Shown here in pieces: positions 19,258 to 28,427 of a stretch of 64,000 bases of DNA. The notes beneath the pieces are model-generated. The model saw only the letters and a list, made by a program, of their open reading frames with translations, searched no databases and had not been told where the DNA came from. This DNA is from Montanilutibacter psychrotolerans (GTDB lineage: Bacteria; Pseudomonadota; Gammaproteobacteria; Xanthomonadales; Xanthomonadaceae): assembly GCF_003719825.1 (NCBI RefSeq), contig NZ_RIBS01000003.1, forward strand, positions 248,001 through 312,000, in the 5' to 3' direction. A program made the translations under genes and the position numbers. Within the stretch, counting starts at the first letter, position 1. Each line of letters starts with the position of its first letter.

Positions 19258-20166
19258 TCAGCCGCGCCGCCACCACGCGCGGGCCGCGGCAATCGGAAAG
19301 CGCAGCCAGATCGCGGCGAACACCGCGCCGCGCATCAACCGGCCGTGCCCGGCGGCTTCGAACTTGTCGAAATAGCGCCACAGCCCGCGGTGCTTGTGCC
19401 ACTCCACGAACAGCGGACGCGAACGGCTCGACACACCGCGCACGTGCACCACGCGCACGTCGTTGGCGACGGCGACCAGCGCGCCGGCCGCATGCGCGCG
19501 CCGGCACAGATCGAGGTCCTCGGCATGCAGGCGGTAGCCTTCGTCGAAACCCTCGATGCGTTCGAACAGCGCGCGCGGCATCAGCATCAACGCGCCCGAC
19601 ACCGCCGACACCTGCTGCAGCGGCTGCTGTTCGTCGATCGCGATCTCCAGCGTGAACGCACGACCCCGCAGGGCGTGGGACAACATCGCGCCGAAGTCGG
19701 GATCGCGCCGCCGTGCCGCGCCGTCACGCAGCCCCGTCTCGTCGACCAGATCGGCACCCAGCAGCGCCTGGCCTCGCCCGAAAGCCAGCTCGCGCAGGCG
19801 CGCCAGGGTGCCAGGCTCGACCAGGCAATCGGGATTCACGAACGCGATCCAGGCCGCGTCGGCACCGTCGCGGGCAGCACCGTCGGCGGTGACTTCGCGA
19901 CCGGCAAGATCGGCAACGCCCTGATTGCAGGCCACCGCGAACCCGGGATTGTCGGGGTTGGCGACGAAGTGCACGCGCGGATCGGCGAGCGCGTGTCGTT
20001 GCACGACGTCCAGGGTGCCATCGTCGGACGCGTTGTCGACCACGCGAATCGCCACCACGCCGTCGGCGGCGCGCAGGCGTGACAGGCAGTCGTCGATGGT
20101 CGCAGCGCTGCGGTAGCTGACCACCACCGCGGCGATGCCACCCAGCGGATCAGGCGAACAGGTCAC
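19258..20166 (-). CDS. Family 2 glycosyltransferase, rhamnosyltransferase-like
   Basis: The 302-residue protein has a GT-A fold typical of GT2. The N terminus IAAVVVSYRSAATIDDCL is followed by IRVVDNASDDGT (nucleotide-sugar site), VANPDNPGFAVACNQG and WIAFVNPDCLVEPGT, whose NPD replaces the usual DxD. The acceptor-side segment shows ALMLMPRALFERIEGFDEGY and LHAEDLDLCRRAHAAG. WbbL and RfbF rhamnosyltransferases look like this, so a role in surface polysaccharide or protein glycosylation is likely. Donor and acceptor cannot be assigned. It overlaps the next upstream gene by 17 bases and ends convergently with pyrF. Confidence 0.85.
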   Translation of the reverse strand: MTCSPDPLGGIAAVVVSYRSAATIDDCLSRLRAADGVVAIRVVDNASDDGTLDVVQRHALADPRVHFVANPDNPGFAVACNQGVADLAGREVTADGAARDGADAAWIAFVNPDCLVEPGTLARLRELAFGRGQALLGADLVDETGLRDGAARRRDPDFGAMLSHALRGRAFTLEIAIDEQQPLQQVSAVSGALMLMPRALFERIEGFDEGYRLHAEDLDLCRRAHAAGALVAVANDVRVVHVRGVSSRSRPLFVEWHKHRGLWRYFDKFEAAGHGRLMRGAVFAAIWLRFPIAAARAWWRRG

Positions 20167-20983
20167 GCTGCGCCTCCTCCGGACCGATGTCGTCGTATAG
20201 CCGCACCAGTTGCTGACGCAGGTCGCGCAGCGGGTCGCCCATCAGGAAGCCGGCGATGCGCGCGTGCCAGTCCGGCCAGCGCGCGGAGAGCGCGTCCATG
20301 TCGCCATCGAACGGCCTGCCCTCGCCTTGGCGCGCGACGAAAGCGTTTGCGCACAACACATTGCGCCACCCCATACCGGCCAGGCGCAACGACAGATCGG
20401 TCAGCGCCGCGCACCACGAGCCGTAGCTGGTCGCGTCCAGGCCGCCAAGGCGCCGCCGCGCGCTGCCACGCAGCAGCACGGCGTGGGCAATGGCGGCGGG
20501 AAGTTCGGGATGCACGGCCGGCATCCGCGCCGCCGCACGGGCCAGGCGCTCGGGCTCGGACGGCAACGGGTCGATCTCGCCGATACGCGGCCAGGCGGCG
20601 GCCTCGCCGGCGTTGCTCCAGGTGGTCGCGGTGGCGATCGCGCCGTCGCTGCGCAGGCAATCGTCGAGGTGTTCCAGCCAGCCCGGCAGCGGCACCGCAT
20701 CGGCGGCCAGCACGGCCACGTCGGCGTCGCCGCAGGCCGCCAGCACCTGGTCGAGGTGGGCGACCTCGCCGACACCGCGCTGGCGCCGCGTGTAGTCGGC
20801 CTTCAGGGCGGTGCGTGCCATCCAGCGCTCGATGATCGCGTAGCCGCGCGGCCCGGCCTGGGCATCGTCGGCCAGCCACACGCGCGTGCCTGTCGGCGTG
20901 CCGGCTTCGAGCGCCGCCAGGCAGGCATCGAGGGCGTCGTCATCGACGCCGACCGGCAGGACGACGACCGGCAGTTCACGCAT
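20150..20983 (-). CDS. Glycosyltransferase-like protein of unknown specificity
   Basis: The 277-residue protein looks like a diverged GT-A glycosyltransferase: LPVVVLPVGVDDDALDACL at the N terminus, a GEVAHLDQVLAACGDADVAV segment, and VLAADAVPLPGWLEHL where a donor-site acidic motif would be. An obvious DxD is lacking. Its 3' end overlaps the 5' end of the rhamnosyltransferase-like gene by 17 bases, so the two are probably co-translated. It starts 18 bases after xpsD on the same strand. Whether it modifies secreted proteins or surface glycan is unknown. Confidence 0.62.
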   Translation of the reverse strand: MRELPVVVLPVGVDDDALDACLAALEAGTPTGTRVWLADDAQAGPRGYAIIERWMARTALKADYTRRQRGVGEVAHLDQVLAACGDADVAVLAADAVPLPGWLEHLDDCLRSDGAIATATTWSNAGEAAAWPRIGEIDPLPSEPERLARAAARMPAVHPELPAAIAHAVLLRGSARRRLGGLDATSYGSWCAALTDLSLRLAGMGWRNVLCANAFVARQGEGRPFDGDMDALSARWPDWHARIAGFLMGDPLRDLRQQLVRLYDDIGPEEAQRDLFA

Positions 20984-21001
20984 GCCGTGCGACTGCCGGG
21001 G

Positions 21002-23269
21002 TCACTTGCTCTGCGGGGTGAGCGGTCGCATCGCCCGGAAGCGGCGACCGTACTCGTCCGTGAGCGTGCGAGCCTCGCGCGGGTCGCGCACGATGGTCGG
21101 GGTGATCAGGATGATCGTCTCGGTGCGCCGGTTGTTGCTGGTCTGACGGCCGAAGAGACCACCGATGACCGGGATGCGGCTCAATCCGGGCAAACCACTG
21201 GAACCACGCCCCACCTCGTCGGTGATCAGGCCGGCCAGCATCACCGTGTCGCCGGTCTGCACCGCGGTCTCGGTCTTCAGCTTGCGGGTGTTGATGGTGA
21301 CGTTGACCTCGTTGTTGGCCCTGGCCAGCGGCGAGCTGACTTCCTGCACGATGTCCAGGAACACGGTGCCATCGCGGGTCACGCGCGGGCGCACCTTGAG
21401 GATCACGCCGGTGTCCAGGTACTGGACCTGGCTGACCGTGTTGTCGCTGCCGGTTCCCGGGTTGATCGAGGTGGTGGTGATCGGAATCCGGCTGCCGACG
21501 TTGAGCGTTGCCTCGGCGTTGTTGCGGACCATCACCGACGGCGTCTGCAGCAGGGTCACGTCGCTGACCTTGTCCAGTGCGGTGATCACCGCCGCTGCGT
21601 TGCGCCCCAGGAAGGTCCAGGCCAGGCCGCCGACACCGTCCGCGTTGACGTCGCGCACGCTGCCGCGCAGATCGCCCCAGATGTCGCGTCCCAGTCCGCT
21701 GGGCAAGCCCGCGCCACCGCCGGCCACCGGGGCGTTGACCGCCTGCTCGAAGAACCAGTTGACGCCGTACTCAAGCTGGCCACCCAGCGCGACCTCGACC
21801 ACCTGCGCCTCGATATGCACCTGCAGCGGCATCACGTCCAGGCGTTCGATCACGTCCTGGATCGACTTCCACGCCTGCGGGCTGGCGCGCACCAGCAGCG
21901 AGTTGGTCTCGTCGACCGCCGACACGCCCACCTTGCGCCCCTCGACCTCGAAGCTGACGCTGCCGCTGCCGCTCTGGCCGGAGCCGAGCGACAGACTGCC
22001 GCCATTGCTGCCGCTGGTGCCACTACCGGTATCGGTGCTGCCCATCGCGGCGCCACCGTCCTTGTCGCCGCTGCCGTTGGCGGCACCGCTGCTGAGATCG
22101 ACCGGGCTGGTGCCCGGCATCAGTGAGGGATCGCCACTGCCGCCGTTGCTGCCACCACCGCCGCCGAACACTTCGGACAGCCGTTGGGCCAGGTCGCGTG
22201 CCTTGATGTACTTGAGCTCCTGCGTGTACAGCTGGATGCTGTCGCCGGCGCCGTCGATACGCTCAAGCCACTGCTGGATGTCGTCGAGGTAATCCGCCTG
22301 CGGGGTGATCACCAGCACCGCGTTCGCCGATTCGATCGGCATGAAGCGGAACATGCCCGCAACGGGCGACTTGCTGGACTCGCCGAACACGCGTTCGAGG
22401 TCCTGCACGACGCGGCCGGCGCGCCCGCTCTGCAGCGGGAACACACCGACCGACATGCCCGACAACCAGTCGACGTCGAAGATCTCGATCGTGCGCAGGT
22501 AGTTCTCGAGCTCGGCCTGGCTGCCGCCGATGCTGAGCGTGTTGCGTGCGCCATCGACGTTGATGATCGCGTTCTGACGCGCATAGGGCTTGAGGATCTT
22601 TTCCATCTCCGTCGCGGAGACGTACCGCAATGGCACGGTGCGTACCTCGAAGCCGCGCGCGGTCGAGGCCGAGCCGGTGCGTGGCGCGACGTTGCCCGCC
22701 AGCGCCTGATCGGCCGGCACGATGTTGTAGCGGCCGCCGCTGTAGACCATGCGGGCGTTGTTCCAGCCCAGCACCATCTCCAGCAGGTTCATCGCGCTGG
22801 CCGGGCTGACCGGCTTCGGCGTGGCCAGCGTGACGGTGCCTTGTACGCCCGGCGCGATCACGTAGTTCTGTCCGAGCAGGTCGCCCAGGATGATCTTGAC
22901 CACCCCGTGCAGTGACTCGCCTTCAAAGTTGAACTTCGCATCGCCGGAGGTGCCGGCGAGATTCGGTGGCGACGAGCTGGCCGCTTCGCGGTTGATGACC
23001 TGGCCGGTGCCGCGGCGGATCTGCGGCCGGGGAAGGCCGTCGTCCTTGGACGCCTCCAGCGGCGCGGTGGTCACGTCAGACGCGCCTGCCTGCCCACTGG
23101 GGACCGAGGGCTGCGGCGCCTGGCCGGCGCGGCGGACATCGGCAACCGGCGCGCTCATGCACGAGGCGAGCAGCGAGGTGATGGTGACGGCCAGTACGCC
23201 GCGTCCCAGGACGGTGCGAAAGGGAGCGGGAGTCCAGGCAGTGATGCCCGATGGGTTGCGAGGGTTCAT
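21002..23269 (-). CDS. xpsD: Type II secretion outer-membrane secretin
   Basis: The 755-residue protein begins with a lipoprotein signal (lipobox LLASC, Cys37), then N0-N3 domains. The N1-N3 repeats include VPLRYVSATEMEKILKPYA and TQELKYIKARDLAQRLSEVF. A long Gly/Ser-rich loop covers roughly residues 390-460. The C-terminal secretin ring has LLQTPSVMVRNNAEATLNVG, PRVTRDGTVFLDIVQEVSS and IPVIGGLFGRQTSNNRRTE. It forms the outer-membrane pore through which folded exoproteins leave. It is the last gene of the xps cluster, 10 bases after xpsN. The ATG at 23269 is preferred over the GTG three codons upstream. Confidence 0.96.
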   Translation of the reverse strand: MNPRNPSGITAWTPAPFRTVLGRGVLAVTITSLLASCMSAPVADVRRAGQAPQPSVPSGQAGASDVTTAPLEASKDDGLPRPQIRRGTGQVINREAASSSPPNLAGTSGDAKFNFEGESLHGVVKIILGDLLGQNYVIAPGVQGTVTLATPKPVSPASAMNLLEMVLGWNNARMVYSGGRYNIVPADQALAGNVAPRTGSASTARGFEVRTVPLRYVSATEMEKILKPYARQNAIINVDGARNTLSIGGSQAELENYLRTIEIFDVDWLSGMSVGVFPLQSGRAGRVVQDLERVFGESSKSPVAGMFRFMPIESANAVLVITPQADYLDDIQQWLERIDGAGDSIQLYTQELKYIKARDLAQRLSEVFGGGGGSNGGSGDPSLMPGTSPVDLSSGAANGSGDKDGGAAMGSTDTGSGTSGSNGGSLSLGSGQSGSGSVSFEVEGRKVGVSAVDETNSLLVRASPQAWKSIQDVIERLDVMPLQVHIEAQVVEVALGGQLEYGVNWFFEQAVNAPVAGGGAGLPSGLGRDIWGDLRGSVRDVNADGVGGLAWTFLGRNAAAVITALDKVSDVTLLQTPSVMVRNNAEATLNVGSRIPITTTSINPGTGSDNTVSQVQYLDTGVILKVRPRVTRDGTVFLDIVQEVSSPLARANNEVNVTINTRKLKTETAVQTGDTVMLAGLITDEVGRGSSGLPGLSRIPVIGGLFGRQTSNNRRTETIILITPTIVRDPREARTLTDEYGRRFRAMRPLTPQSK

Positions 23270-23279
23270 TGCTTGCACT

Positions 23280-24089
23280 CTACGGGCTCTCGGCCGGCGG
23301 CTGGGAGTTGGTGGATTGCTGGCGCAGCTGTTCGCGGCGCGCCTCGATGCGCTGACGGATCGCTTCCATCTGCGCCTGGTCGGTCATGGGGGCCTGATCG
23401 GTCGGCGGCTGGGCCGGCTCAGGCGGTGGAGGCGGCGGCGGAGCGGGAAGCGCGGCGTCGGGATTGGGCGGCACGGCCTCGGGCTGGATCACCTGCCCGG
23501 ACGACGCCATGGCGGCCGCGGCCGCATTGGCCGAATCGGGTTTTGGCTGCGCGCCAGCACTGCTGCTTGCCGTTGGCGCCGCACCGCCCTGCCCGTCGAA
23601 CACGCGCAGATCGAGCGTACGCGGGCCTTCAGGGCCCTCGAATACCGCGCTGCGGGGCTCCAGCGAGGCCAGTCGCCACGCCGGCTTCTGCTCGGCTGCC
23701 TCACCCAGTTTGATGCGCAGCGACTGGCTGCCATCGGGCGATTGCACGATCACCATGCGCAGCGAGGGCGTGATCAGCACGCTGGTCAGCACGAAATCGA
23801 AATCGTTGCTTTCGGGTTGCTCGCCCTCGCCCTGCACGAAGAACGGCTTGGGTTTGCGGTCACTGGTGAACAGCGGCCGCGCGGCGATCTCGTTGTACTG
23901 GTCCAGCCCGCCGATGCGTCCGGTGGTGGCCGCCGGCAACGGTGGCAGCGCGGGTTGAAGCGAGGCATCGATTTCACGCGGCTGGATCCGCCCGCCCATG
24001 CCGGCCAGGGCGAGCGCCCAGGCGAGGACGGCCCAGCCGGCAGTCGCGGCCAGCAACCAGGTACGCGGACCGGCATCGTCAAGGCGCAC
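23280..24089 (-). CDS. xpsN: Type II secretion protein XpsN (GspC-like inner-membrane link to the secretin)
   Basis: The 269-residue protein has one N-terminal transmembrane helix (about residues 10-30) and then a periplasmic domain with EIAARPLFTSDRKP and FDFVLTSVLITPSLRMVIVQ, the homology-region pattern seen in GspC-type proteins. A Pro/Ala-rich linker with a run of prolines follows, then a short charged helix at the C terminus. No gspC gene is present in this cluster. In Xanthomonas XpsN is known to take the GspC position, joining XpsD to the XpsL-XpsM platform. It overlaps xpsM by 11 bases. Confidence 0.85.
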   Translation of the reverse strand: MRLDDAGPRTWLLAATAGWAVLAWALALAGMGGRIQPREIDASLQPALPPLPAATTGRIGGLDQYNEIAARPLFTSDRKPKPFFVQGEGEQPESNDFDFVLTSVLITPSLRMVIVQSPDGSQSLRIKLGEAAEQKPAWRLASLEPRSAVFEGPEGPRTLDLRVFDGQGGAAPTASSSAGAQPKPDSANAAAAAMASSGQVIQPEAVPPNPDAALPAPPPPPPPEPAQPPTDQAPMTDQAQMEAIRQRIEARREQLRQQSTNSQPPAESP

Positions 24090-24705
24090 GCGTCACCCCC
24101 GCGACCGGCCGCAGGTAGCCGTAGAGGTCGAAGGACACATCCAGGCCAGCATCGTTGGTGTTGTTGTCCTCGCCGGTTCCCGGCACGAAATACATGCGCT
24201 GTGCGAGCACGTTGAGGTTTCCGACGAACAGCCGCGGCGAGCCGTTCTCGAGCGAGTGCAGCACGCTGGCCAGCTCCGGGTTGCCGCAGCGCAGGCGCAC
24301 CTGCACGACCACCCGGGTGAAGGTTTCGCGCGTGGTCGACTCCAGCGGCGATCGGTTGGTGATCGCGCAGCTGCGGTTGCCCGGGCTGGCCTCGGACACC
24401 GCGGTTTCGAGCCGCTGGATCAGGCTTGCCGTGGCCAGTTCGGCGCTGGCTTCGGCCAGGAAACCCGGCCGCTGGGCAAGCTGCGTGCGCGCCTGCGCCA
24501 GACGCTGGTTGACCTGCGGTGCCTGCGCAAGTTGCGAGCGGATCCGCAGTTCGCGTTCGCGCAGCGTGTCGATGCGCCCGTTGACCTCGAGCATCGGCAC
24601 GCTCCACCACGGGTGCACCAGCAGCGCGTAGGCAACGCCCAGCGCGGCCAGCAACAGGCCCAGCGCCAGCCAGCGGTCACGATCAGCGAACGGGAGCGTT
24701 GCCAT
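24079..24705 (-). CDS. xpsM: Type II secretion protein M (GspM subtype b)
   Basis: The 208-residue protein has an N-terminal transmembrane helix (LALGLLLAALGVAYALLVHP) followed by a coiled-coil segment rich in Gln, Arg and Leu, then a ferredoxin-like periplasmic domain. The pattern and length suit the GspMb group. It pairs with XpsL in the inner-membrane assembly platform. The gene overlaps xpsL by 23 bases and xpsN by 11, so its expression is tightly coupled to both. Confidence 0.85.
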   Translation of the reverse strand: MATLPFADRDRWLALGLLLAALGVAYALLVHPWWSVPMLEVNGRIDTLRERELRIRSQLAQAPQVNQRLAQARTQLAQRPGFLAEASAELATASLIQRLETAVSEASPGNRSCAITNRSPLESTTRETFTRVVVQVRLRCGNPELASVLHSLENGSPRLFVGNLNVLAQRMYFVPGTGEDNNTNDAGLDVSFDLYGYLRPVAGVTRAP

Positions 24706-25921
24706 TGGCAGCCTTGGGTTGCACGGGGGCCGTGGTGGCGATGGCGAGTTCGGCGGTCAAGGTGAAACGATCGCGTCCGGAGCCCGGGTCGGGTTGCAGC
24801 GCGCCACCGAAGGCCGGCGATCGCCACAGCTTGCTGCCCTGCAGTCGGCCAATCAGGGCGGCGGCCTCGTTGCTCAGGCCGATCAGCATCAGCCGGTTGT
24901 CCTCGATCGACAGCTTTTCCAGGTAGGTTCCGTCGGGCAGGCGGCGTGCCAGTTCGTCGACCACCTCCACCGCGCTCGGCCGTCCGGCACGGGCCTTGTC
25001 GAGGAAGGCCTGACCTTCGATGAGGCTGATCAGTTCCTGGCGCTGGGTGGCCGCACGGCGTGCGGGTTCGGCCTGTTTGGCGATGCGCTGCTCGAACGCG
25101 GTGGCGGCGGCGCGACGGTTCTCGAGCAGTTGCCACAGCGTGGCAGCGACGGCGACCAGGGCCACCGCAGCCAGCGCGAGGTTCCAGCCGCGCCAGGGGT
25201 CGGCGTGGTGACGTCGCTGGGCCAGCGGCAGCAGGTTGACCCGCAGCGGCGCACCGTCCGTGGCGGCGAGGTCCACGCCGGCAAGCGTTGTGGCCAGCGG
25301 GCCGAGCGCCGCCAGTTGGGCATCCAGCGCGCGGCGCGGCACCGCGACCAGCTCGACGTCGAGCTGGCCATCGCCCTCGCGGCGACCCAGCACTCGCGCA
25401 TCGAACGCCACGGCATCGACGGTGAAGGGGGTCTGCCGGTCGATCTCGAATCCGACCACGTCGCGCAGTCGCTCGGCAGCGGCGGCCGGCAACGGCATGC
25501 GGCGGCGCAGGCCGCTGGCGGCAGGCAGCAGCAGCCAGCGCGGCAAGGCCGCGGCGGCAGGGCTCAGCACCCGGGCGAGGAGATCACCATCGGGCGTCAG
25601 CGCGGCGCCGGCCAGGTCGGGAGTGGTGAGGACGGGTTCGCCCAGCGCGCCCGCCGCGACATGGTCGACCGTCTGCGGCGCCGGCAAGACGGCAACGTCC
25701 TCGATCGCGTCACCGCGCTGCAGGCGCAGCGACAACGTGTCGCCATCGACGTGCAGCAGCAGGCGGCCGCGATCGAGACCGAGCACGCGACGCTGGCGCG
25801 GCGACAGCCACGACGCGAGCGAGCGCCCCCACCATGAAAAGAAGCCGCCCGTTCCCGGCGCCAGCCGAGCACCGAGGCGCCGCAACCCGTCCTGCGACAG
25901 GCGGTCCTGAACCGAATTCAT
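24683..25921 (-). CDS. xpsL: Type II secretion protein L (XpsL, PilM/PilN-like)
   Basis: The 412-residue protein has a cytoplasmic actin-like N-terminal half (RVLGLDRGRLLLHVDGDTL; later VVGFEIDRQTPFTVDAVAFD, recalling PilM). A transmembrane helix lies near residues 225-245 (LALAAVALVAVAATLWQLL). A coiled coil and a PilN-like periplasmic domain follow, with LARRLPDGTYLEKLSIEDNRL. XpsL recruits the ATPase XpsE to the membrane. Its ATG overlaps the xpsK stop in an ATGA (25918-25921). Confidence 0.88.
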   Translation of the reverse strand: MNSVQDRLSQDGLRRLGARLAPGTGGFFSWWGRSLASWLSPRQRRVLGLDRGRLLLHVDGDTLSLRLQRGDAIEDVAVLPAPQTVDHVAAGALGEPVLTTPDLAGAALTPDGDLLARVLSPAAAALPRWLLLPAASGLRRRMPLPAAAAERLRDVVGFEIDRQTPFTVDAVAFDARVLGRREGDGQLDVELVAVPRRALDAQLAALGPLATTLAGVDLAATDGAPLRVNLLPLAQRRHHADPWRGWNLALAAVALVAVAATLWQLLENRRAAATAFEQRIAKQAEPARRAATQRQELISLIEGQAFLDKARAGRPSAVEVVDELARRLPDGTYLEKLSIEDNRLMLIGLSNEAAALIGRLQGSKLWRSPAFGGALQPDPGSGRDRFTLTAELAIATTAPVQPKAANGNAPVR

Positions 25922-26823
25922 CGTGGTGAAGCTCCCTCCTCCCAGCGCAATGCGGTGTATGCCATCCCAGGCACTGCGTTGCCGCCCACGCGCACGACGC
26001 CCCGCAGCACGGACTCGCGCCCATCGGCGAGCCGAGCACGGCTGTCGATACTATACGTTCCGCTTCGACTGCCAACGAGCGGCACGCCGCCGGGCCCACC
26101 GGGTCGTGGCAACCCGGTCAACGGATCGATGTTGCCACGCTGTGCGACCACGGCCGCACCGTCCATGCCCATCGCATCGAGTACCTGCGCCGACGCAAAC
26201 GCCGGTTCGGGCCGGGCCATGCCGCTGTAGACGGTGACGTGCGGCTCGATACTGGCATACAGCGCGGGTGTGAATCCGAGCACCTGTTCGAGTTCCGCGA
26301 TGCCTTCGAACTCGGCGTCCTTGGCGCCGTACGGACGCCCGGCGCTGGCGTAGTCGGCGTCTTCGCCGCCGCCGGCAACCTGGGTGAGGCTGTCCAGATC
26401 GCGCCAGTCAACGATGGCCGCGGCCAGTCGGGCCGCCTCGGCCTGGCTGCTGCCCAGCACGCGCAACAGCTCGGTCAACAGGGTCAGGTCGGCCTGGTTG
26501 ATGTCGACCTTGCCGTTCTCGTCGACGATCTTCACCGTCACGTCGGCATCGGCGTAACGCCAGGTGCGGGCGCTGCCGTCGGGGCGCCACTGGCGACGGG
26601 CGTCTTCGGCATCGACCCGGGTCAGCGCGTACTCCAGGCCGGCGCGAGCGGCGTTCTGCGCGACCAGTCCACGCACCAGCACCTGCGACTGCATCGCCTC
26701 GGTGCGTGCCGCCAGCGCAAAGCCGCCCACCAGCGCGGTCAGCAACGCCAGCAGCCACAGCACCAGCAGCAGCGCGGCCCCGCGCATGCCCTGCGACGCG
26801 GTCGCGGTCCGACGGACGATCAC
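25918..26823 (-). CDS. xpsK: Type II secretion minor pseudopilin K
   Basis: The 301-residue protein begins with a short basic leader and RGAALLLVLWLLALLTALVG, the hydrophobic pilin-like helix preceded by the prepilin peptidase site. The large globular domain typical of GspK follows, including GKVDINQADLTLLTELL and acidic calcium-site-like stretches (EDADYASAG). GspK caps the pseudopilus tip with I and J. The start is a GTG whose first bases overlap the xpsJ stop (GTGA, 26820-26823). The open frame to 26964 is an artefact over xpsJ. Confidence 0.9.
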   Translation of the reverse strand: MIVRRTATASQGMRGAALLLVLWLLALLTALVGGFALAARTEAMQSQVLVRGLVAQNAARAGLEYALTRVDAEDARRQWRPDGSARTWRYADADVTVKIVDENGKVDINQADLTLLTELLRVLGSSQAEAARLAAAIVDWRDLDSLTQVAGGGEDADYASAGRPYGAKDAEFEGIAELEQVLGFTPALYASIEPHVTVYSGMARPEPAFASAQVLDAMGMDGAAVVAQRGNIDPLTGLPRPGGPGGVPLVGSRSGTYSIDSRARLADGRESVLRGVVRVGGNAVPGMAYTALRWEEGASPR

Positions 26824-27491
26824 AGTATCTCTCCGTTGGCGGACGCCGCGCCCGCGGTCGCCGTGGCCATCGGCAGGGCCACCACCAGCGGCGGCCACTG
26901 GCTGCCGTCTGCGTCGCGCAGCGTGACCTCGATCAGCAACGGCAGCTGCTCGACGGCCGTCCATTGATCCTGCCAGGCGCCCAGCTTTCCTTCCGAATCC
27001 AGCGCGCGATAGCGGAAGCGCGCCGACTCCAGCCCTTCGACCAGCACCTCGGGCGGCCGCGGCACGCGGTCTTCGATGGTCTCGCCGGACTGCACCAGAC
27101 CCAACGTCAACAGGATGCGGCCGTTCTGGCCGCCACCGTCGACGCTGAAGTCATGCAGGTAGGGCCCGCCCTGGCCGAGGTAGTCCGGCAGGTCGGCGAC
27201 GAAGCGCATGCGCTCACCGTCACCAATGAACCGCTGCGGCAGCAGGCTGGCCGTGTCGGTGTCGAACGCCACCGGACGCGCCGCCGCGATTCGCCGGCGC
27301 AGGAAGCCCTGCACCGCGCGCATGCGTTCGCTGCGCTGGGCCATGACTTCGCCGCGCTGGACGGTCTTGGTGGCAGCGCCCAGCGTGCCGAATGCCAGCG
27401 CCAGGCCCGCGGCCAGCAGCGCGGTGGCAAGCAGCACTTCGATCAGCGTGAACCCGCGCGAGCGACGCGGCAGGACGGGCATGGCGTTCAT
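26820..27491 (-). CDS. xpsJ: Type II secretion minor pseudopilin J
   Basis: The 223-residue protein has the class III signal RSRGFTLIEVLLATALLAAG, with prepilin peptidase cleavage after the Gly and Glu at +5. Its core (RMRAVQGFLRRRIAAARPV; QRFIGDGERMRFVADLP) matches GspJ. It assembles with I and K at the pseudopilus tip. The ATG at 27491 overlaps the xpsI stop in an ATGA. Codon use is typical for the region. Confidence 0.92.
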   Translation of the reverse strand: MNAMPVLPRRSRGFTLIEVLLATALLAAGLALAFGTLGAATKTVQRGEVMAQRSERMRAVQGFLRRRIAAARPVAFDTDTASLLPQRFIGDGERMRFVADLPDYLGQGGPYLHDFSVDGGGQNGRILLTLGLVQSGETIEDRVPRPPEVLVEGLESARFRYRALDSEGKLGAWQDQWTAVEQLPLLIEVTLRDADGSQWPPLVVALPMATATAGAASANGEIL

Positions 27492-27925
27492 TGCGTCAGC
27501 ACCGCGTTGGCGTCCGGCTGCCCCAAGCGCAGGCTGCGCATCTGCAGGCGCCGGCCACTGCTCTCGCCCTCGCCCCACTCCACGGAGAGTGCGACCTCGA
27601 AGATCGGGCGGGCGCCAGGCGCCTGTGGCTGACCCGCCGTCGAGGGATCGCGCCATGGCTTGACCACCAGGTTCCAGCGATAGCGACCTTCCTCGAACTC
27701 GCCGCTGCGCTGCTCGTCCTTCAGCGGGGCCTCCAGTCCGACCTGGTCGATCAACGATTGCGCATGCAGGGCCGCGCGACCTGCGTCGCCGGACCAGCGC
27801 ACCTGGCGTGCACCGCCCGACAGCGTGCCCAGCAACAGGGTCAGGCCCGCAGCGAGCAGTGCGAATGCGACGATCACCTCGAGCAGCGAGTAGCCCCGGC
27901 TGTCGCGGCGCGCGGACGGCTTCAC
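27488..27925 (-). CDS. xpsI: Type II secretion minor pseudopilin I
   Basis: The 145-residue protein has the prepilin-type N terminus SRGYSLLEVIVAFALLAAGL, with the conserved Glu five residues after the cleavage site, and a compact C-terminal domain (RYRWNLVVKPWRDP; IFEVALSVEWGEGE) like GspI. GspI initiates tip-complex assembly with J and K. It starts with GTG overlapping the xpsH stop (GTGA, 27922-27925). Confidence 0.9.
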   Translation of the reverse strand: MKPSARRDSRGYSLLEVIVAFALLAAGLTLLLGTLSGGARQVRWSGDAGRAALHAQSLIDQVGLEAPLKDEQRSGEFEEGRYRWNLVVKPWRDPSTAGQPQAPGARPIFEVALSVEWGEGESSGRRLQMRSLRLGQPDANAVLTQ

Positions 27926-28377
27926 GGCTCGGTCCTCACAGGCGCGACCTTGACCTGCCCGGTCAGCCAGGCGATGTCGATGCGCCAAGTCGCCTTGTCG
28001 GCGTTGATCTCGATGCGGCCGCCGGTCGCGGCACCGTCATTGAAGAACATCACCGCGCCCTGGCCTCGTACGGGCAGCGCCTCGCGCGCGCCGATGAAAC
28101 GCACGCCCAAGGCCGCGGGAATCTCGCCGCGACGCCCGTTGGGTGCTTCCCAGGTGTGCGCCTGGGGATCGATGATGAAACGCTGCGATTGCCCGGTAGC
28201 CAACGCGTGCGCGCGGGTGTAGCGCAGTTGCGATGCGATCTCCTTGGCCGCCGAGCGCAACTGCATTCCGCGGAAGCCGCCGCCGAGCGCGCCTGCCGCA
28301 AGCACGCTGATGCCGGCGATCAAGGCGATCACCAGCAGCATCTCCATCAGCGATACACCGGATTGCGTTCGCTTCAT
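27922..28377 (-). CDS. xpsH: Type II secretion minor pseudopilin H
   Basis: The protein has 151 residues. The N terminus MKRTQSGVSLMEMLLVIALI is a prepilin signal: basic leader, Gly, then hydrophobic helix with Glu at +5. GspH-like features include QLRYTRAHALATGQSQRFII, the region after the helix that packs against the major pseudopilin, and WRIDIAWLTGQVKV near the C terminus. GspH links the tip complex to the XpsG filament. A GTG four codons upstream could also start it. Confidence 0.9.
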   Translation of the reverse strand: MKRTQSGVSLMEMLLVIALIAGISVLAAGALGGGFRGMQLRSAAKEIASQLRYTRAHALATGQSQRFIIDPQAHTWEAPNGRRGEIPAALGVRFIGAREALPVRGQGAVMFFNDGAATGGRIEINADKATWRIDIAWLTGQVKVAPVRTEP

Positions 28378-28427
28378 CGTCGGCAGCACCTCTCACGCAT
28401 CGGCGGGCGCCGACGCGCGTGGGCGCA

